Below are positions 1 through 6,974 of a DNA stretch of 37,925 nucleotides, in pieces. The DNA is taken from NCBI GenBank assembly GCA_030152805.1, contig JASLIG010000125.1, positions 1 to 37,925 on the forward strand. The letters run 5' to 3'. How positions within the stretch are numbered: position 1 is the first letter of the stretch; every line of letters begins with the position of its first letter. Origin of the DNA: Solirubrobacterales bacterium (GTDB lineage Bacteria; Actinomycetota; Thermoleophilia; Solirubrobacterales; 70-9). Under the pieces are notes generated by a model that saw only the letters and a list, made by a program, of their open reading frames with translations, made no database searches and was not told the origin of the DNA. The position numbers and the translations under genes were made by a program.

Positions 1-1
1 G

Positions 2-139
2 GACGACAGGGAGGTCGAGACGATCAGGCATGCGATCCGTGATCTGAAGCGCTCGGGGCTGTTGCGGTATCGGAACGATGATCAGGTCGTGGAACCGACA
101 CAGGCGGCTGTCCGAGCCTTCGCGCTTCTGACGCTCTGA
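2..139 (+). CDS. C-terminal fragment of a winged-helix-like protein (5' end outside the window)
   Basis: An open frame enters from the left edge and stops at TGA 137-139. It leaves 45 residues that run from DDREVETIRHAIRDLKRSG to AFALLTL. The pattern of two helices, then a short LLRYRNDDQVVEPT strand-turn segment, resembles the recognition helix and wing of a small wHTH domain. A DNA-binding or accessory role is inferred. The rest of the gene lies outside the window, so family and length are unknown. It precedes the first iteron/palindrome repeat and belongs to the accessory region. Confidence 0.5.
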   Translation, partial: DDREVETIRHAIRDLKRSGLLRYRNDDQVVEPTQAAVRAFALLTL

Positions 140-190
140 TCGGAGGCCGTCGATGATCTGAGGGGCGCCAGGTAGGGATGTCCGACGTAA

Positions 191-275
191 ATATGCGCGG
201 ATATGCCTCGATATGCAAGCGTTTCGGGCACTGCCGGCCAGAAGTGCCCGAAACCAAGAGAGACGGTTCGAATCG
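191..275. repeat. Iteron-plus-palindrome repeat, copy R1
   Basis: Three ATATGC motifs start at 191, 201 and 211, an exact 10-bp period. Five bases after the last comes a palindrome with 12-nt arms, GTTTCGGGCACT (221-232) and AGTGCCCGAAAC (243-254). A GGTTCGAAT stretch like a tRNA T-arm follows. Related copies lie near 631, 2189, 3390 and 10463. No tRNA-Gly core is found beside this copy. Confidence 0.75.
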
Positions 276-339
276 GCCCGCGGGTCAGAGGAAACCGACT
301 ATGGTCTATATCCCAAGACAAACCGAGGAGGATGCCGTC

Positions 340-627
340 ATGTATGTACGCGTCGTCAGGTTCACCGACGTTTCTGCCGAGCGGATGCAGGAGCTCCTTG
401 CCCGCATCGAGGAGTCCGGCGGGCCACCCCCCGGCGTGCCTGCCAAGGGCCTCAAGATCTTGTTCGATGGCTCACAGGACACGGCAGTGGTCCTTCAGTA
501 CTTCGAGAGCGCGGAGGACATGGAGGCGGGGGCTCAAGTGTTCAGTGCAATGGATCCCTCGGAGACGCCCGGCACCCGAGCGTCGGTGGACATGTGCGAG
601 GTGAAGCTCGAGCGAACGCTCGCCTGA
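340..627 (+). CDS. Small protein with a possible ABM-like dimeric alpha/beta-barrel fold
   Basis: The product has 95 residues. ATG 340 is chosen because GAGGAGG sits about 7 nt upstream. A longer reading from 178 would translate the R1 repeat and is unlikely. The protein begins with a beta strand (MYVRVVRF), then an amphipathic helix (AERMQELLARIEES), a GLKILFDGSQDTAVVLQYF strand pair, a second helix (AEDMEAGAQVFSAM) and a final VDMCEVKLE strand. This arrangement resembles small ferredoxin-like ABM/DUF proteins, but no catalytic residue can be named. The gene is bracketed by the R1 and degenerate R7 repeats, so it looks like a self-contained module. Confidence 0.65.
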   Translation: MYVRVVRFTDVSAERMQELLARIEESGGPPPGVPAKGLKILFDGSQDTAVVLQYFESAEDMEAGAQVFSAMDPSETPGTRASVDMCEVKLERTLA

Positions 628-630
628 ATC

Positions 631-690
631 GTTTCGCGACTCCGAGCACCTCCGATCAGAAGTACCCGAAATCGCCTAACCGGTTCGAAT
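631..690. repeat. Degenerate palindrome repeat, copy R7
   Basis: GTTTCG (631-636) and AGTACCCGAAA (661-671) match the outer left arm and the right arm of the palindrome family. GGTTCGAAT follows at 682-690, as in R1. The inner left arm is eroded. It begins 4 nt after the stop codon of the 340-627 gene. Confidence 0.5.
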
Positions 691-738
691 ACAGCGATTC
701 GGCGGGACTGGCGAAGGCGCAAGCGACAGCGAGCCCGG

Positions 739-1161
739 CTAGGAATCCGCCGGCAGCAACTCAAATGACCCGCCCTGAAGTGGCGCAACGGCCCGGAAAT
801 GCCGCTCGTCGAAGCTGAGCAGACGTCGGGTTTTGTAGCGCTCCGCGAGAACAATGATCGAGCAATCGGCGAGACCGAGGCCGAGATCGGAGTAGCGGAT
901 GTCGAGCTCGGAGACCGCACGGTAATCATCGGCTTCCAGGCATGCAACGTCATAGCGCTGGGCGGCCAGATCGCTGAGGAAGGCGCGCCGGGCCGCTTCG
1001 CCGAAGCGGACGCCGAGCAAGTAGTCGACTTCGGCCGCGACCGGCGCCGGCAGGACCAGCTGACCCTCCTCCTCGTCACGGATTCTCAGCAGCGCCTCGA
1101 GTTGAGGCTCCGCGGCGTCGGCCAACGCCACCAGTGGGGCCGCGTCGAGGACGAGCGTCAC
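739..1161 (-). CDS. vapC: VapC-type PIN-domain toxin
   Basis: This 140-residue protein has the PIN-domain acidic residues: D6 in the opening strand (MTLVLDAAPL), E44 in VAAEVDYLL, D99 in GLGLADCSI and D118 in LLSFDERHF. VapC toxins are Mg-dependent ribonucleases that cut tRNA or rRNA when their antitoxin is lost. Its ATG overlaps the stop of the upstream ribbon-helix-helix gene by 4 bp (ATGA), the usual coupling of a vapBC operon. Length is normal and the active site looks intact, so it is probably functional. The RNA target cannot be read from sequence. Confidence 0.9.
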   Translation of the reverse strand: MTLVLDAAPLVALADAAEPQLEALLRIRDEEEGQLVLPAPVAAEVDYLLGVRFGEAARRAFLSDLAAQRYDVACLEADDYRAVSELDIRYSDLGLGLADCSIIVLAERYKTRRLLSFDERHFRAVAPLQGGSFELLPADS

Positions 1162-1394
1162 TCGCCGAAGCCGCGTATCAACTCGTCCTCGGGGATCTCC
1201 GAGATCGGACGGGAATCACGATCGATGCGCTCGAAGTTGCCGGCGAGAGCGAAGTTCCGATCCCGCTTGGGTACGGCCCGGTAGCAGGAAATCGCCTCGC
1301 GGACAATCTCCGCCTGAGGTCGGCCCTCCGCGCGGGCCAGACGGGCGAGGCGATCCGCCTGCTCGTCCTCTAGGTAGATGCTGGTCTTGCGCAT
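1158..1394 (-). CDS. vapB: VapB-type ribbon-helix-helix antitoxin
   Basis: The product has 78 residues. It opens with the RHH strand MRKTSIYLEDEQ, then the helices ADRLARLARAEG and QAEIVREAISCYRA, the CopG/Arc-like DNA-binding fold. An acidic C-terminal tail (SEIPEDELIRGFGE) probably wraps the toxin. ATG 1394 is preferred over an in-frame start 12 codons upstream because RHH domains begin at this strand. No Shine-Dalgarno is visible and a TATAAT lies 12 nt upstream, suggesting a near-leaderless mRNA. It should repress its own promoter together with VapC. Confidence 0.85.
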   Translation of the reverse strand: MRKTSIYLEDEQADRLARLARAEGRPQAEIVREAISCYRAVPKRDRNFALAGNFERIDRDSRPISEIPEDELIRGFGE

Positions 1395-1406
1395 GACAGA
1401 GAGAGC

Positions 1407-1430
1407 ATTATAGGGCACTATGTAGGGCAC
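1407..1430 (-). promoter_or_regulatory. Likely vapBC promoter and operator
   Basis: On the minus strand a perfect TATAAT (1412-1407) stands 12 nt before the vapB ATG. Two direct copies of GTGCCCTA, 12 bp apart, overlap and precede it. Such repeats next to a -10 box suit VapBC autorepression. No -35 box is present at the usual spacing. Confidence 0.4.
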
Positions 1431-1545
1431 CGGCCGTCAAGACGGCAGATCGCGCCAGCCGCGAGGCTCAAAGGCCTAATCGACATCTCATCGACTCCGG
1501 CGCCTCCCCATTCGGCACTGCAGTGTCAGTGCCGCGAGTGGCGCG

Positions 1546-1893
1546 TTACGAGTCGGCTGCCCTGCGTGACCAAGCAAACTTGGCGAAAGCCCAGCCCGCC
1601 GCGCTGCCGACGAGCCAACCGACGCCATGAGGTACGGCGTAATGCCCAAGCGCCATCCCGAGTCCGGTTGAGGTTGCGTCGAGCTTGAACCGCTCCGCGT
1701 CGAACCGCCACCACGGCTCGGCATCCTCCTCGCCCCGAGACACTGGCCTTACGAGCGCCTGGTAGAGCGGCGACGCCGAGTAGTCGATCTCGAAGTCCCG
1801 ACCGGACTGCGCCAGCGCGGACAGCAGGCCGTCGAGCCGACCGGACAGCACCAGATTGTCGTCCACATAGATCACCGGCACCGTGCTAGACAT
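1546..1893 (-). CDS. Hypothetical protein with hydrophobic C-terminus
   Basis: A 115-residue product if read from ATG 1893. A start at 1944 would add 17 residues that look non-coding. The N-terminal half (STVPVIYVDDNLVLSGRL) reads as two strands followed by a helix (LDGLLSALAQSG). The C-terminal third (TGLGMALGHYAVPHGVGWL, then GSAAGWAFAKFA) is glycine-rich and hydrophobic and could be a membrane hairpin. I do not recognise a family. It lies between vapBC and the first tRNA-Gly 3' repeat and is probably cargo. There is no strong ribosome binding site. Confidence 0.5.
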   Translation of the reverse strand: MSSTVPVIYVDDNLVLSGRLDGLLSALAQSGRDFEIDYSASPLYQALVRPVSRGEEDAEPWWRFDAERFKLDATSTGLGMALGHYAVPHGVGWLVGSAAGWAFAKFAWSRRAADS

Positions 1894-2055
1894 CCGGTCC
1901 AACACTACCTCGCCCCCCACGCTTCGGTGCCGGCCCCCGGCCATTGCTGCGCCGCCGGGGCACTTTGCTTAGTCGGCGCGGCGACCGTAGCTCCGCCGCT
2001 GGCGCAAATCGAGGCGGGATCGGGCGAAATCCCCGCGCACGTGCAGGGGATTCGC

Positions 2056-2106
2056 GAAAAAGCGGCTGATGGGATTCGAACCCACGACCTTCTGCATGGC
2101 AATTAG
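2056..2106 (-). repeat. tRNA-Gly 3'-half repeat, copy 1 (att-like core)
   Basis: Positions 2056-2102 repeat the core found in the intact tRNA-Gly gene, covering the T-arm and the 3' side of the anticodon arm. Identity with the intact copy spans 55 nt (2048-2102 versus 14293-14347). Identity with copy 2 runs on through TTAG to 2106. The 5' half of the tRNA is missing, so this is not a working tRNA. Such 3' duplications are the normal scar of tRNA-targeted site-specific integration. Confidence 0.85.
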
Positions 2107-2188
2107 GCCGAGCTCCAGAAGGCGCGCCCCGCGAATGTGGCGACTTGCAGGGACTTCGCGCTGGCACGGCGGAAAGCGCCGATCGCGA

Positions 2189-2272
2189 ATACGCGCGGAT
2201 ATGCGGCGATATGCAGCGTTTCGGGCACTCGTGCGCGTGAGTGCCCGAAATCCGAGGTGGCGGTTTGATTCC
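2189..2272. repeat. Iteron-plus-palindrome repeat, copy R2 (right arm of junction 1)
   Basis: ATACGC at 2189 and ATATGC at 2199 and 2209 keep an exact 10-bp period. The palindrome follows with arms TTTCGGGCACTC (2219-2230) and GAGTGCCCGAAA (2239-2250), then GAGGTGGCGGTTTGATT. It starts about 85 bp from the tRNA-Gly core. It occupies much of the gene-free stretch 2107-2370, where nothing else is recognisable. Confidence 0.75.
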
Positions 2273-2370
2273 GCTTTCTCCGACTAGAGCAGCCCGCGTG
2301 GGGAAGCGGGTTCGCGGATGCCATCACCCGGCTCGTCGGGGAAAGGCGATGGGCGGCGTGACGGGCACGC

Positions 2371-3390
2371 TCAGCGGCGCAGCTCGGCTCCCAGCCGTGT
2401 AGCCAGCCGTACCGAGGCCTCGATCTCGACCTTGCGGATCGAGACGCTCTCGACGTTGAGCCCGAACGGGGCCCCCAGCCTCCGGCAGAACGCGATCAGG
2501 TCGACAGCCATAGCGACCGCCTGCTCGTAGGAGGCATCGAGGGTGTCGTCGGCATGGCGCAGCTCGTTCTCGATCCAGCGTGGGACGGCAACGCCGAGCC
2601 ACTGGAGGAACTCCAAGGTCTTGGGCGAGCCGCAGACCGAGAAGCTGAACACGAACGGCACCGGTTCGAGGTTCCGCACGGCGCACTCGTGGTGGTAGTC
2701 GGAGATCAGGTTCTTCGCCGCGTTGACGTCGTAGACGATCTGGGTGATGAAGAGGGAGCAGCCCGCGGCCTGCTTCGCAATCAGCCGCAGGTGCTCATCG
2801 CCCAGCCGCGCGTGTCGCTCGGAGATCGCGACCCCACCGAGCGGCAGCTCCGGCTGCACCTCGTCGCGCAGCTCATAGGCTCGGGCGAGCGAGGTGAGAA
2901 CGGGCTTCTCGCGCGAGGAGGACCCGACGAACACCGTGAGCGCTTGGGACGGATCCTGCTCCTCCAACCAGGAGCGGAAACGATCCTCTCGGTACTTGCC
3001 CACGGCGCGGTAGACGATGGCGGGGACCTCCAGCCGGGCAAGATCACGGGTCAGATAGTCGGCGGGGTCCATCGTCGGCAGGAACGGAAACGGGCGCTCC
3101 TCGGAATTGCGATCACTTTCGTCGTCGATGTCGTAGAGGACGAGGCCGTCGATTGCCAACGGCCGCAGCCGCTCCAGGGTGACCCGGCCGATCTCTGCGG
3201 CCTCCTGCGGGCTCGTCGTCAGTCGCGGCGGCGTTACCGCGAAGAGCAGGAACTCGCCCGACCGAGCAGCGATGCCCCGTTGCAGATTCACGCCCGGAAC
3301 CGTAGCCGAGGGCCGTCTGGGCGCTTGACTCACTGGAGACAGATCGCTTTGACCCGGATCAGCGACTTGATCCGGCTCAAATGCAGCCAT
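2371..3390 (-). CDS. Methylenetetrahydrofolate reductase-like protein, catalytic Glu apparently replaced
   Basis: A product of up to 339 residues with the MetF/MTHFR TIM-barrel layout: GEFLLFAVTPPR near residue 45-56, PLGGVAISERH near 183-193, the family motif GCSLFITQIVYD at 210-221 and PVPFVFSFSVCG further on. MTHFR reduces methylene-tetrahydrofolate with FAD. In the canonical FEFFPP strand the second residue is the proton-donating Glu; here the strand reads FAVTPP, so that Glu seems lost and the activity may differ. The ATG at 3390 lies inside the R3 palindrome; GTG 3291 is an alternative start and neither has a clear Shine-Dalgarno. The gene is bracketed by R2 and R3, an unusual place for a housekeeping enzyme. 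Confidence 0.75.
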   Translation of the reverse strand: MAAFEPDQVADPGQSDLSPVSQAPRRPSATVPGVNLQRGIAARSGEFLLFAVTPPRLTTSPQEAAEIGRVTLERLRPLAIDGLVLYDIDDESDRNSEERPFPFLPTMDPADYLTRDLARLEVPAIVYRAVGKYREDRFRSWLEEQDPSQALTVFVGSSSREKPVLTSLARAYELRDEVQPELPLGGVAISERHARLGDEHLRLIAKQAAGCSLFITQIVYDVNAAKNLISDYHHECAVRNLEPVPFVFSFSVCGSPKTLEFLQWLGVAVPRWIENELRHADDTLDASYEQAVAMAVDLIAFCRRLGAPFGLNVESVSIRKVEIEASVRLATRLGAELRR

Positions 3391-3436
3391 TCGGGCACTC
3401 GTGCAGACGAGTGCCCGAAATCCGAGGCGGCGGTTT
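3390..3436. repeat. Palindrome repeat without iterons, copy R3
   Basis: Arms TTCGGGCACTCGT (3390-3402) and ACGAGTGCCCGAA (3407-3419) pair perfectly over 13 bp around a 4-nt loop. The conserved tail GAGGCGGCGGTTT follows. No ATATGC array precedes it; only ATGCAGC remains. It separates the MTHFR-like gene from hicB. Confidence 0.75.
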
Positions 3437-3501
3437 CATCTCCTTGGCCCGGGCAACTGCAATCGCGCAATCGACGTCGCCGGGCGGGTAAGCTGCAACC
3501 G

Positions 3502-3726
3502 ATGTCGACTTCTCGCGAGTACGAGGTTGTGCTGACGCCTGAGGCCAAGGGTGGATTCAGCGTGGCCGTCCCCGCCCTCCCTGGCTGCACAAGTCAAGGC
3601 GAGACCCGCGAGGAGGCCCTGCCGATGATTCGCGAGGCGATCGAGACCTACATCGAATCGCTCGTCGCGCACGGCGACCCCATCCCGGGGCCGGTCGAGA
3701 TCGAGCGAGTCACCGTTACCGCGTAA
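3502..3726 (+). CDS. hicB: HicB-family antitoxin-like protein without a visible HicA
   Basis: This 74-residue protein has the HicB partial RNase-H-like fold: YEVVLTPEAKGGFSVAVP, then the hallmark PALPGCTSQGETREEAL, then a helix MIREAIETYIESL and the VEIERVTV strand. HicB neutralises HicA, a small dsRNA-binding-fold mRNA interferase. ATG 3502 fits the family N-terminus. No HicA-sized frame lies immediately upstream (palindrome R3) or downstream (a convergent gene), so it is an orphan. It may be a remnant, or it may control a distant toxin. There is no added C-terminal DNA-binding domain. Confidence 0.8.
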   Translation: MSTSREYEVVLTPEAKGGFSVAVPALPGCTSQGETREEALPMIREAIETYIESLVAHGDPIPGPVEIERVTVTA

Positions 3727-3758
3727 CCCCACGCGGTTCCAATCCCTGAATTCGGGAG

Positions 3759-4181
3759 TTAGGCGCTCCGGGACTTCCCCCGACCTGTGCGCTCACCAGG
3801 TGCTGGTCCCACACTCGGCCAGCCGCCTTTTCCGCAGCAGGCCGGCTTCTCCTTGCGCCCCTGTCCCGCGGCGCCGATCGCAAGCGCCTGCGAAAGCTCG
3901 GTATAGAAGGCGCGGCTATCGTGGCGGCCAACTGCGACGACGATGGCGACGCCGGGTTCGAAGGTGGTGATCACGCGCCAGTCCTCAACCAATCGCTTGC
4001 AGCAGAACTCCGAGTAGCCACCGTCCTCGGCGCCCAGCAGCCGATAGCCGGCGACCCCGCAGCCCTGCTTTCGCAGTTCGGCCTCAAACGTCGCGTAGCT
4101 CTTGCGTGCCCTGCCCCGGAGAAGGTCGATCGCGGCCGCAGCCGTTGGCGTCGCCCGCAGCGTGAAGTCCCTGCCCACCAT
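3759..4181 (-). CDS. RelE/ParE-superfamily toxin-like protein
   Basis: The product has 140 residues. The N-terminal 100 follow a RelE/ParE fold: a basic amphipathic helix (AAAAIDLLRGRARKSYATFE), a YRLLG strand, then CCKRLVEDWRVITTF and GVAIVVAVGRHD as the central strands with a final helix (FYTELSQALA). The last 35 residues are Gly/Lys/Arg-rich and look unstructured. Its partner is the HTH gene ending 15 bp upstream, so the two form an operon in antitoxin-toxin order. Toxicity by ribosome-dependent mRNA cleavage or gyrase poisoning is known for the superfamily, but which applies here cannot be told. Confidence 0.65.
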   Translation of the reverse strand: MVGRDFTLRATPTAAAAIDLLRGRARKSYATFEAELRKQGCGVAGYRLLGAEDGGYSEFCCKRLVEDWRVITTFEPGVAIVVAVGRHDSRAFYTELSQALAIGAAGQGRKEKPACCGKGGWPSVGPAPGERTGRGKSRSA

Positions 4182-4196
4182 CGCGGCGGACCATAT

Positions 4197-4676
4197 TCAG
4201 CGCTCGATCAGCTCGCCCTGCCGCAACTGCTCAACGCCCTCGCGAGCCCACCCCTGCCCCAGCAGATCGCGGTCGTGAAGGAAGGCGGCAAGCGCCTCGC
4301 TCCAGCGCCTCGCCGGGTAGCTCTCGCGAACCGTGCCCAGCACCCGCTCGACCTCGATCACGCTGCGCTGGGTGATCTCCACCGGCTTGTGGTCCTCGAC
4401 CCGCTCCAGCAGGCCCTCGACGAGCCACTTGCGAATCGTCGGCTCGCTTACTTCCAGCCGCTCAGCCGCTTGGGCAACCGACAGGCCACCCGGCAAATCA
4501 AGCGCCTTCTGGACCCGTGCGCTCAGCGCCTCCACCCGCTCGAGCGCGCGCTCCAGCTCCGACTTCGAGAGGGAGGCGGTGCGCAGCTCGGAGACCGCGT
4601 CGGCAAGCTCTTCGGCCTCAAGTCGTGCGAGCGCGGCGCGTCGTCGTAGCTGCATTGGAGCGGCGCCGGAAGACAT
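4197..4676 (-). CDS. Helix-turn-helix antitoxin-like protein paired with a RelE/ParE-like toxin
   Basis: The product has 159 residues. The N-terminus is a long charged helix (about residues 8-60). A MerR/excisionase-like HTH follows at about 63-95 (GLSVAQAAERLEVSEPTIRK, then WLVEGLLERV). A C-terminal segment with SVIEVERVL and WSEALAAFLHDRDLL probably binds the toxin. ATG 4676 fits. A 35-bp inverted repeat 16 bp upstream is a likely operator. The resemblance to excisionases makes a recombination role a weaker alternative, but the adjacent toxin-like gene favours a TA antitoxin. Confidence 0.65.
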   Translation of the reverse strand: MSSGAAPMQLRRRAALARLEAEELADAVSELRTASLSKSELERALERVEALSARVQKALDLPGGLSVAQAAERLEVSEPTIRKWLVEGLLERVEDHKPVEITQRSVIEVERVLGTVRESYPARRWSEALAAFLHDRDLLGQGWAREGVEQLRQGELIER

Positions 4677-4692
4677 GAGCGCAGACTAGCAG

Positions 4693-4727
4693 ATCGTTTC
4701 GGGAAATAGCTACCTTTCCGAAACGAT
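4693..4727. promoter_or_regulatory. Inverted-repeat operator upstream of the HTH/RelE-like module
   Basis: Arms ATCGTTTCGG (4693-4702) and CCGAAACGAT (4718-4727) are perfectly complementary around a 15-nt centre that is itself partly symmetric. It lies between the divergent HTH gene (start 4676) and the DUF3644 gene (start about 4782), where an autorepressor would bind. Confidence 0.5.
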
Positions 4728-4781
4728 GTGGACCCGCTTTGGATCGGTACGTAGCGGGTGCCGAGGCTAGGCTGCAGTCGT

Positions 4782-5843
4782 ATGCGCCGCATCTCAGGCC
4801 TGCTGAAAGACAAGGCGATTTCATCGCTGCGGCGAGCCACGGCCGCATTCAACGGGGTCGACGATGACGGGCGGCAAACGACCGTCCTCCTTCATCTCCA
4901 GCACTGTTTCGAGATGCTGCTGAAGGCCGCACTGCTCAAGAAGGGAGTCGCGGTATTCGATCGACGAAAAGGACGCGCGATCGGTTTTGAGAAGTGCCTC
5001 AATCTCTCTAATCAGCACCTCGGCCTCGCCGAGGCCGAGGTAGGCATCTTGCGGGCAATAGACGCGCTGCGCGACGACGAGCAGCACTACCTGGCCGAGG
5101 TCAGCGAGGACCTGCTTTACGTTCATGCTCGCGGTGCGGTGACCCTCTTCGACGAGATCCTGACGGCGAACTTTTCAGAGCGCCTCGCCGACAGCCTGCC
5201 TGAACGCGTGCTGCCGATCTCCACCTCCCCACCGCGCGACATCCAGATTCTGATCGACGAGCAATTCCATCAAGTCGAGGAGCTGTTCAAGCCAGGCAAG
5301 CGGCGACGGGCCGAGGCGCGGGCAAAGATCAGGGGATTGCTGGCGCTGGAGGGCCACGTTTCCGAGGAAGCCCAGGTCAGTGAGCGGGACGTCAATCGGG
5401 TCGAGCGCGGGATCCGAGAGGGCAAAGACATCACCAACGTATTCCCGCGCCTCGGACAGGTCGGCACCGAGTTCTCCCAGGACGGGCCGACCTTGAAGGT
5501 CCACTTCACGCGAGGCGGTGGCGGCGCGCCGGTCGAATACATCGCGGCGGATGACCCGCGTGAGGCAGCAGCAGTGCGAGAGGTCGACCTACAACGCAAG
5601 TACTACATCTCCAAGCCCGACCTGGCCCATCGCCTAGAGCTGACGCCGCCGAAGGCACTGGCGCTGCGCCGCCACCTCGGAATCGACGAGGACGAGGATT
5701 GCGTCCACGTCTTCGATTTCGACTCCCAGAAGCACTATCGCTACTCCGACAACGCGCTGCGAAGAATGCAAGAGGCACTAGAGACAGTGGATATGGACGA
5801 GGTCTGGGAGGTTAATCGACCCCGGCGAGGCGGCGTGGGGTGA
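4782..5843 (+). CDS. DUF3644 protein with HEPN-type RX4H motif
   Basis: The product has 353 residues from ATG 4782; a GTG at 4758 is an alternative. The N-terminal domain is helical, with LHLQHCFEMLLKAALLKKG near residues 37-55 and ALRDDEQHYL near 95-104. The R97-x4-H102 spacing is the catalytic signature of HEPN ribonucleases. The remainder is charged, with a coiled segment at about 180-220 and a C-terminal region (VDLQRKYYISKPDLAHRLEL) that looks like a wHTH domain. DUF3644 genes are often found in defence islands; RNA cleavage on infection is inferred. The 154-aa membrane protein gene follows after 22 bp and is probably co-transcribed. Confidence 0.7.
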   Translation: MRRISGLLKDKAISSLRRATAAFNGVDDDGRQTTVLLHLQHCFEMLLKAALLKKGVAVFDRRKGRAIGFEKCLNLSNQHLGLAEAEVGILRAIDALRDDEQHYLAEVSEDLLYVHARGAVTLFDEILTANFSERLADSLPERVLPISTSPPRDIQILIDEQFHQVEELFKPGKRRRAEARAKIRGLLALEGHVSEEAQVSERDVNRVERGIREGKDITNVFPRLGQVGTEFSQDGPTLKVHFTRGGGGAPVEYIAADDPREAAAVREVDLQRKYYISKPDLAHRLELTPPKALALRRHLGIDEDEDCVHVFDFDSQKHYRYSDNALRRMQEALETVDMDEVWEVNRPRRGGVG

Positions 5844-5865
5844 GGTCGGTGGAGAAGGTGTGGAA

Positions 5866-6330
5866 ATGGATGCTGCGGCTGCCGGCCTGATTGGAGCACT
5901 TGGTGGTGCCGGGCTCGGCTTCGCAGGTGCGCTGAAGATCAACAGTGACCAGCGCAGTGAGAGGCGCCGCGCTTTCGGGGTTTACTTGGGGGCTCTGTAC
6001 CCCGTTATCTCCGAACTTAGAGAAATGCCTCCCAATAGTGAGCCCGATGCCCTCACGCGCCTGATTGATCACCTCCAGGGTGAACAGGCTGCTTGGGTGC
6101 GTACCCGCAGAGGGGTCGTGGCGACGTTTCCCCACGCGTTCGGACGCATGGACCGACTGAGCGGAGCGATGGCAGTGGTTCAGACCCTGGAGATGCCGGC
6201 AACTGTTCTGGAGGTCGTCGAAAAGGCCAACGACTACGTGGTGGAACTGGGCGAAGAACGGACCGAGGAACTCGTCGAGAAATGGCCCGAGATACAGAAG
6301 AAGCTGTTGGCGGCGGCCAAGTTGCTCTAG
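5866..6330 (+). CDS. Small membrane-anchored hypothetical protein
   Basis: The product has 154 residues. ATG 5866 is chosen because GGAGAAGG (5851-5858) ends 7 nt before it. Residues 2-22 (AAAAGLIGALGGAGLGFAGA) form one short glycine/alanine-rich transmembrane segment, followed by a basic RRRAF stretch, so the rest is probably cytosolic. The remainder is helical and charged, ending ELVEKWPEIQKKLLAAAKLL. No family is recognised. It follows the HEPN-like DUF3644 gene closely, so it could be a membrane partner or effector of that gene. This is context only. Confidence 0.6.
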   Translation: MDAAAAGLIGALGGAGLGFAGALKINSDQRSERRRAFGVYLGALYPVISELREMPPNSEPDALTRLIDHLQGEQAAWVRTRRGVVATFPHAFGRMDRLSGAMAVVQTLEMPATVLEVVEKANDYVVELGEERTEELVEKWPEIQKKLLAAAKLL

Positions 6331-6417
6331 TGGGTCAGCCGCCACATAGCTCTCTTAGTGTGTAGCCCGTTCCATTCCTAACGAACAGTTGTTTTTGCGG
6401 GCTTGGCGACCAGTTGA

Positions 6418-6786
6418 TCAAGCCGGCGTCCCGAGGCGCAGTTCGATCTCACCAGCTACATCGGAGCTCTCGCGTATCCGAAGGCCCGCGTCGGTCAGGA
6501 TCCACCATTCCGCGCTTTGATCGAGATCGCAGCAGATCAGACGAGCTTGCTCAAGCACCTGCCACGCTTCGGCTACCCGCCGGAGGATCTCAGCTCGCGG
6601 AGGTCCCGAGCGGCTTCCAACTTGGATGGTCTGCTCCGATTCGGCGATCAGCCCCGCGACGTTTCTGGGGCTGGCCGATGCTCGCGAGCTAGAGAACTCA
6701 TGGATCAAGAGGGCTACTGCTCGCTCGATGAGCGGCGCTGTCAAGAACTCCTCGGCTGAAATAGTGGCCTCCTGTTCCGTCCGCAC
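6418..6786 (-). CDS. Hypothetical protein with a possible winged-helix C-terminus
   Basis: The product has 122 residues. The N-terminal part is helical (ISAEEFLTAPLIERAVALL). The segment EILRRVAEAWQVLEQARLI followed by WWILTDAGLRIRES reads like the helix-turn-wing of a small wHTH domain seen in many restriction or abortive-infection proteins. It faces the opposite way to both neighbours (DUF3644 operon and DUF4062 cluster), with 181 bp on its upstream side. No catalytic residues can be named. Confidence 0.5.
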   Translation of the reverse strand: MRTEQEATISAEEFLTAPLIERAVALLIHEFSSSRASASPRNVAGLIAESEQTIQVGSRSGPPRAEILRRVAEAWQVLEQARLICCDLDQSAEWWILTDAGLRIRESSDVAGEIELRLGTPA

Positions 6787-6974
6787 CTCTGGTTAGAAGT
6801 CGCGCCGTCAATCATCGTTTCGCGGCAGCGGAGTCGAGTGCTCGTCACATTCGGGTCCGCTGCCGCCAAAGTCTCTCATTCCGACCGATCAACTTGTCAA
6901 CTTTGATGCGGTCGGAGTGGGTGACTCCCACGGCTTGTCCGGCGTTCGATGATTGACAACAACGGAGGGTGGGC

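Noticed and set aside
2056..2106. A second tRNA-Gly gene
   Set aside because: Only the T-arm and the 3' side of the anticodon arm are present; acceptor 5' strand, D-arm and half of the anticodon stem are missing. The same holds at 10328-10374.
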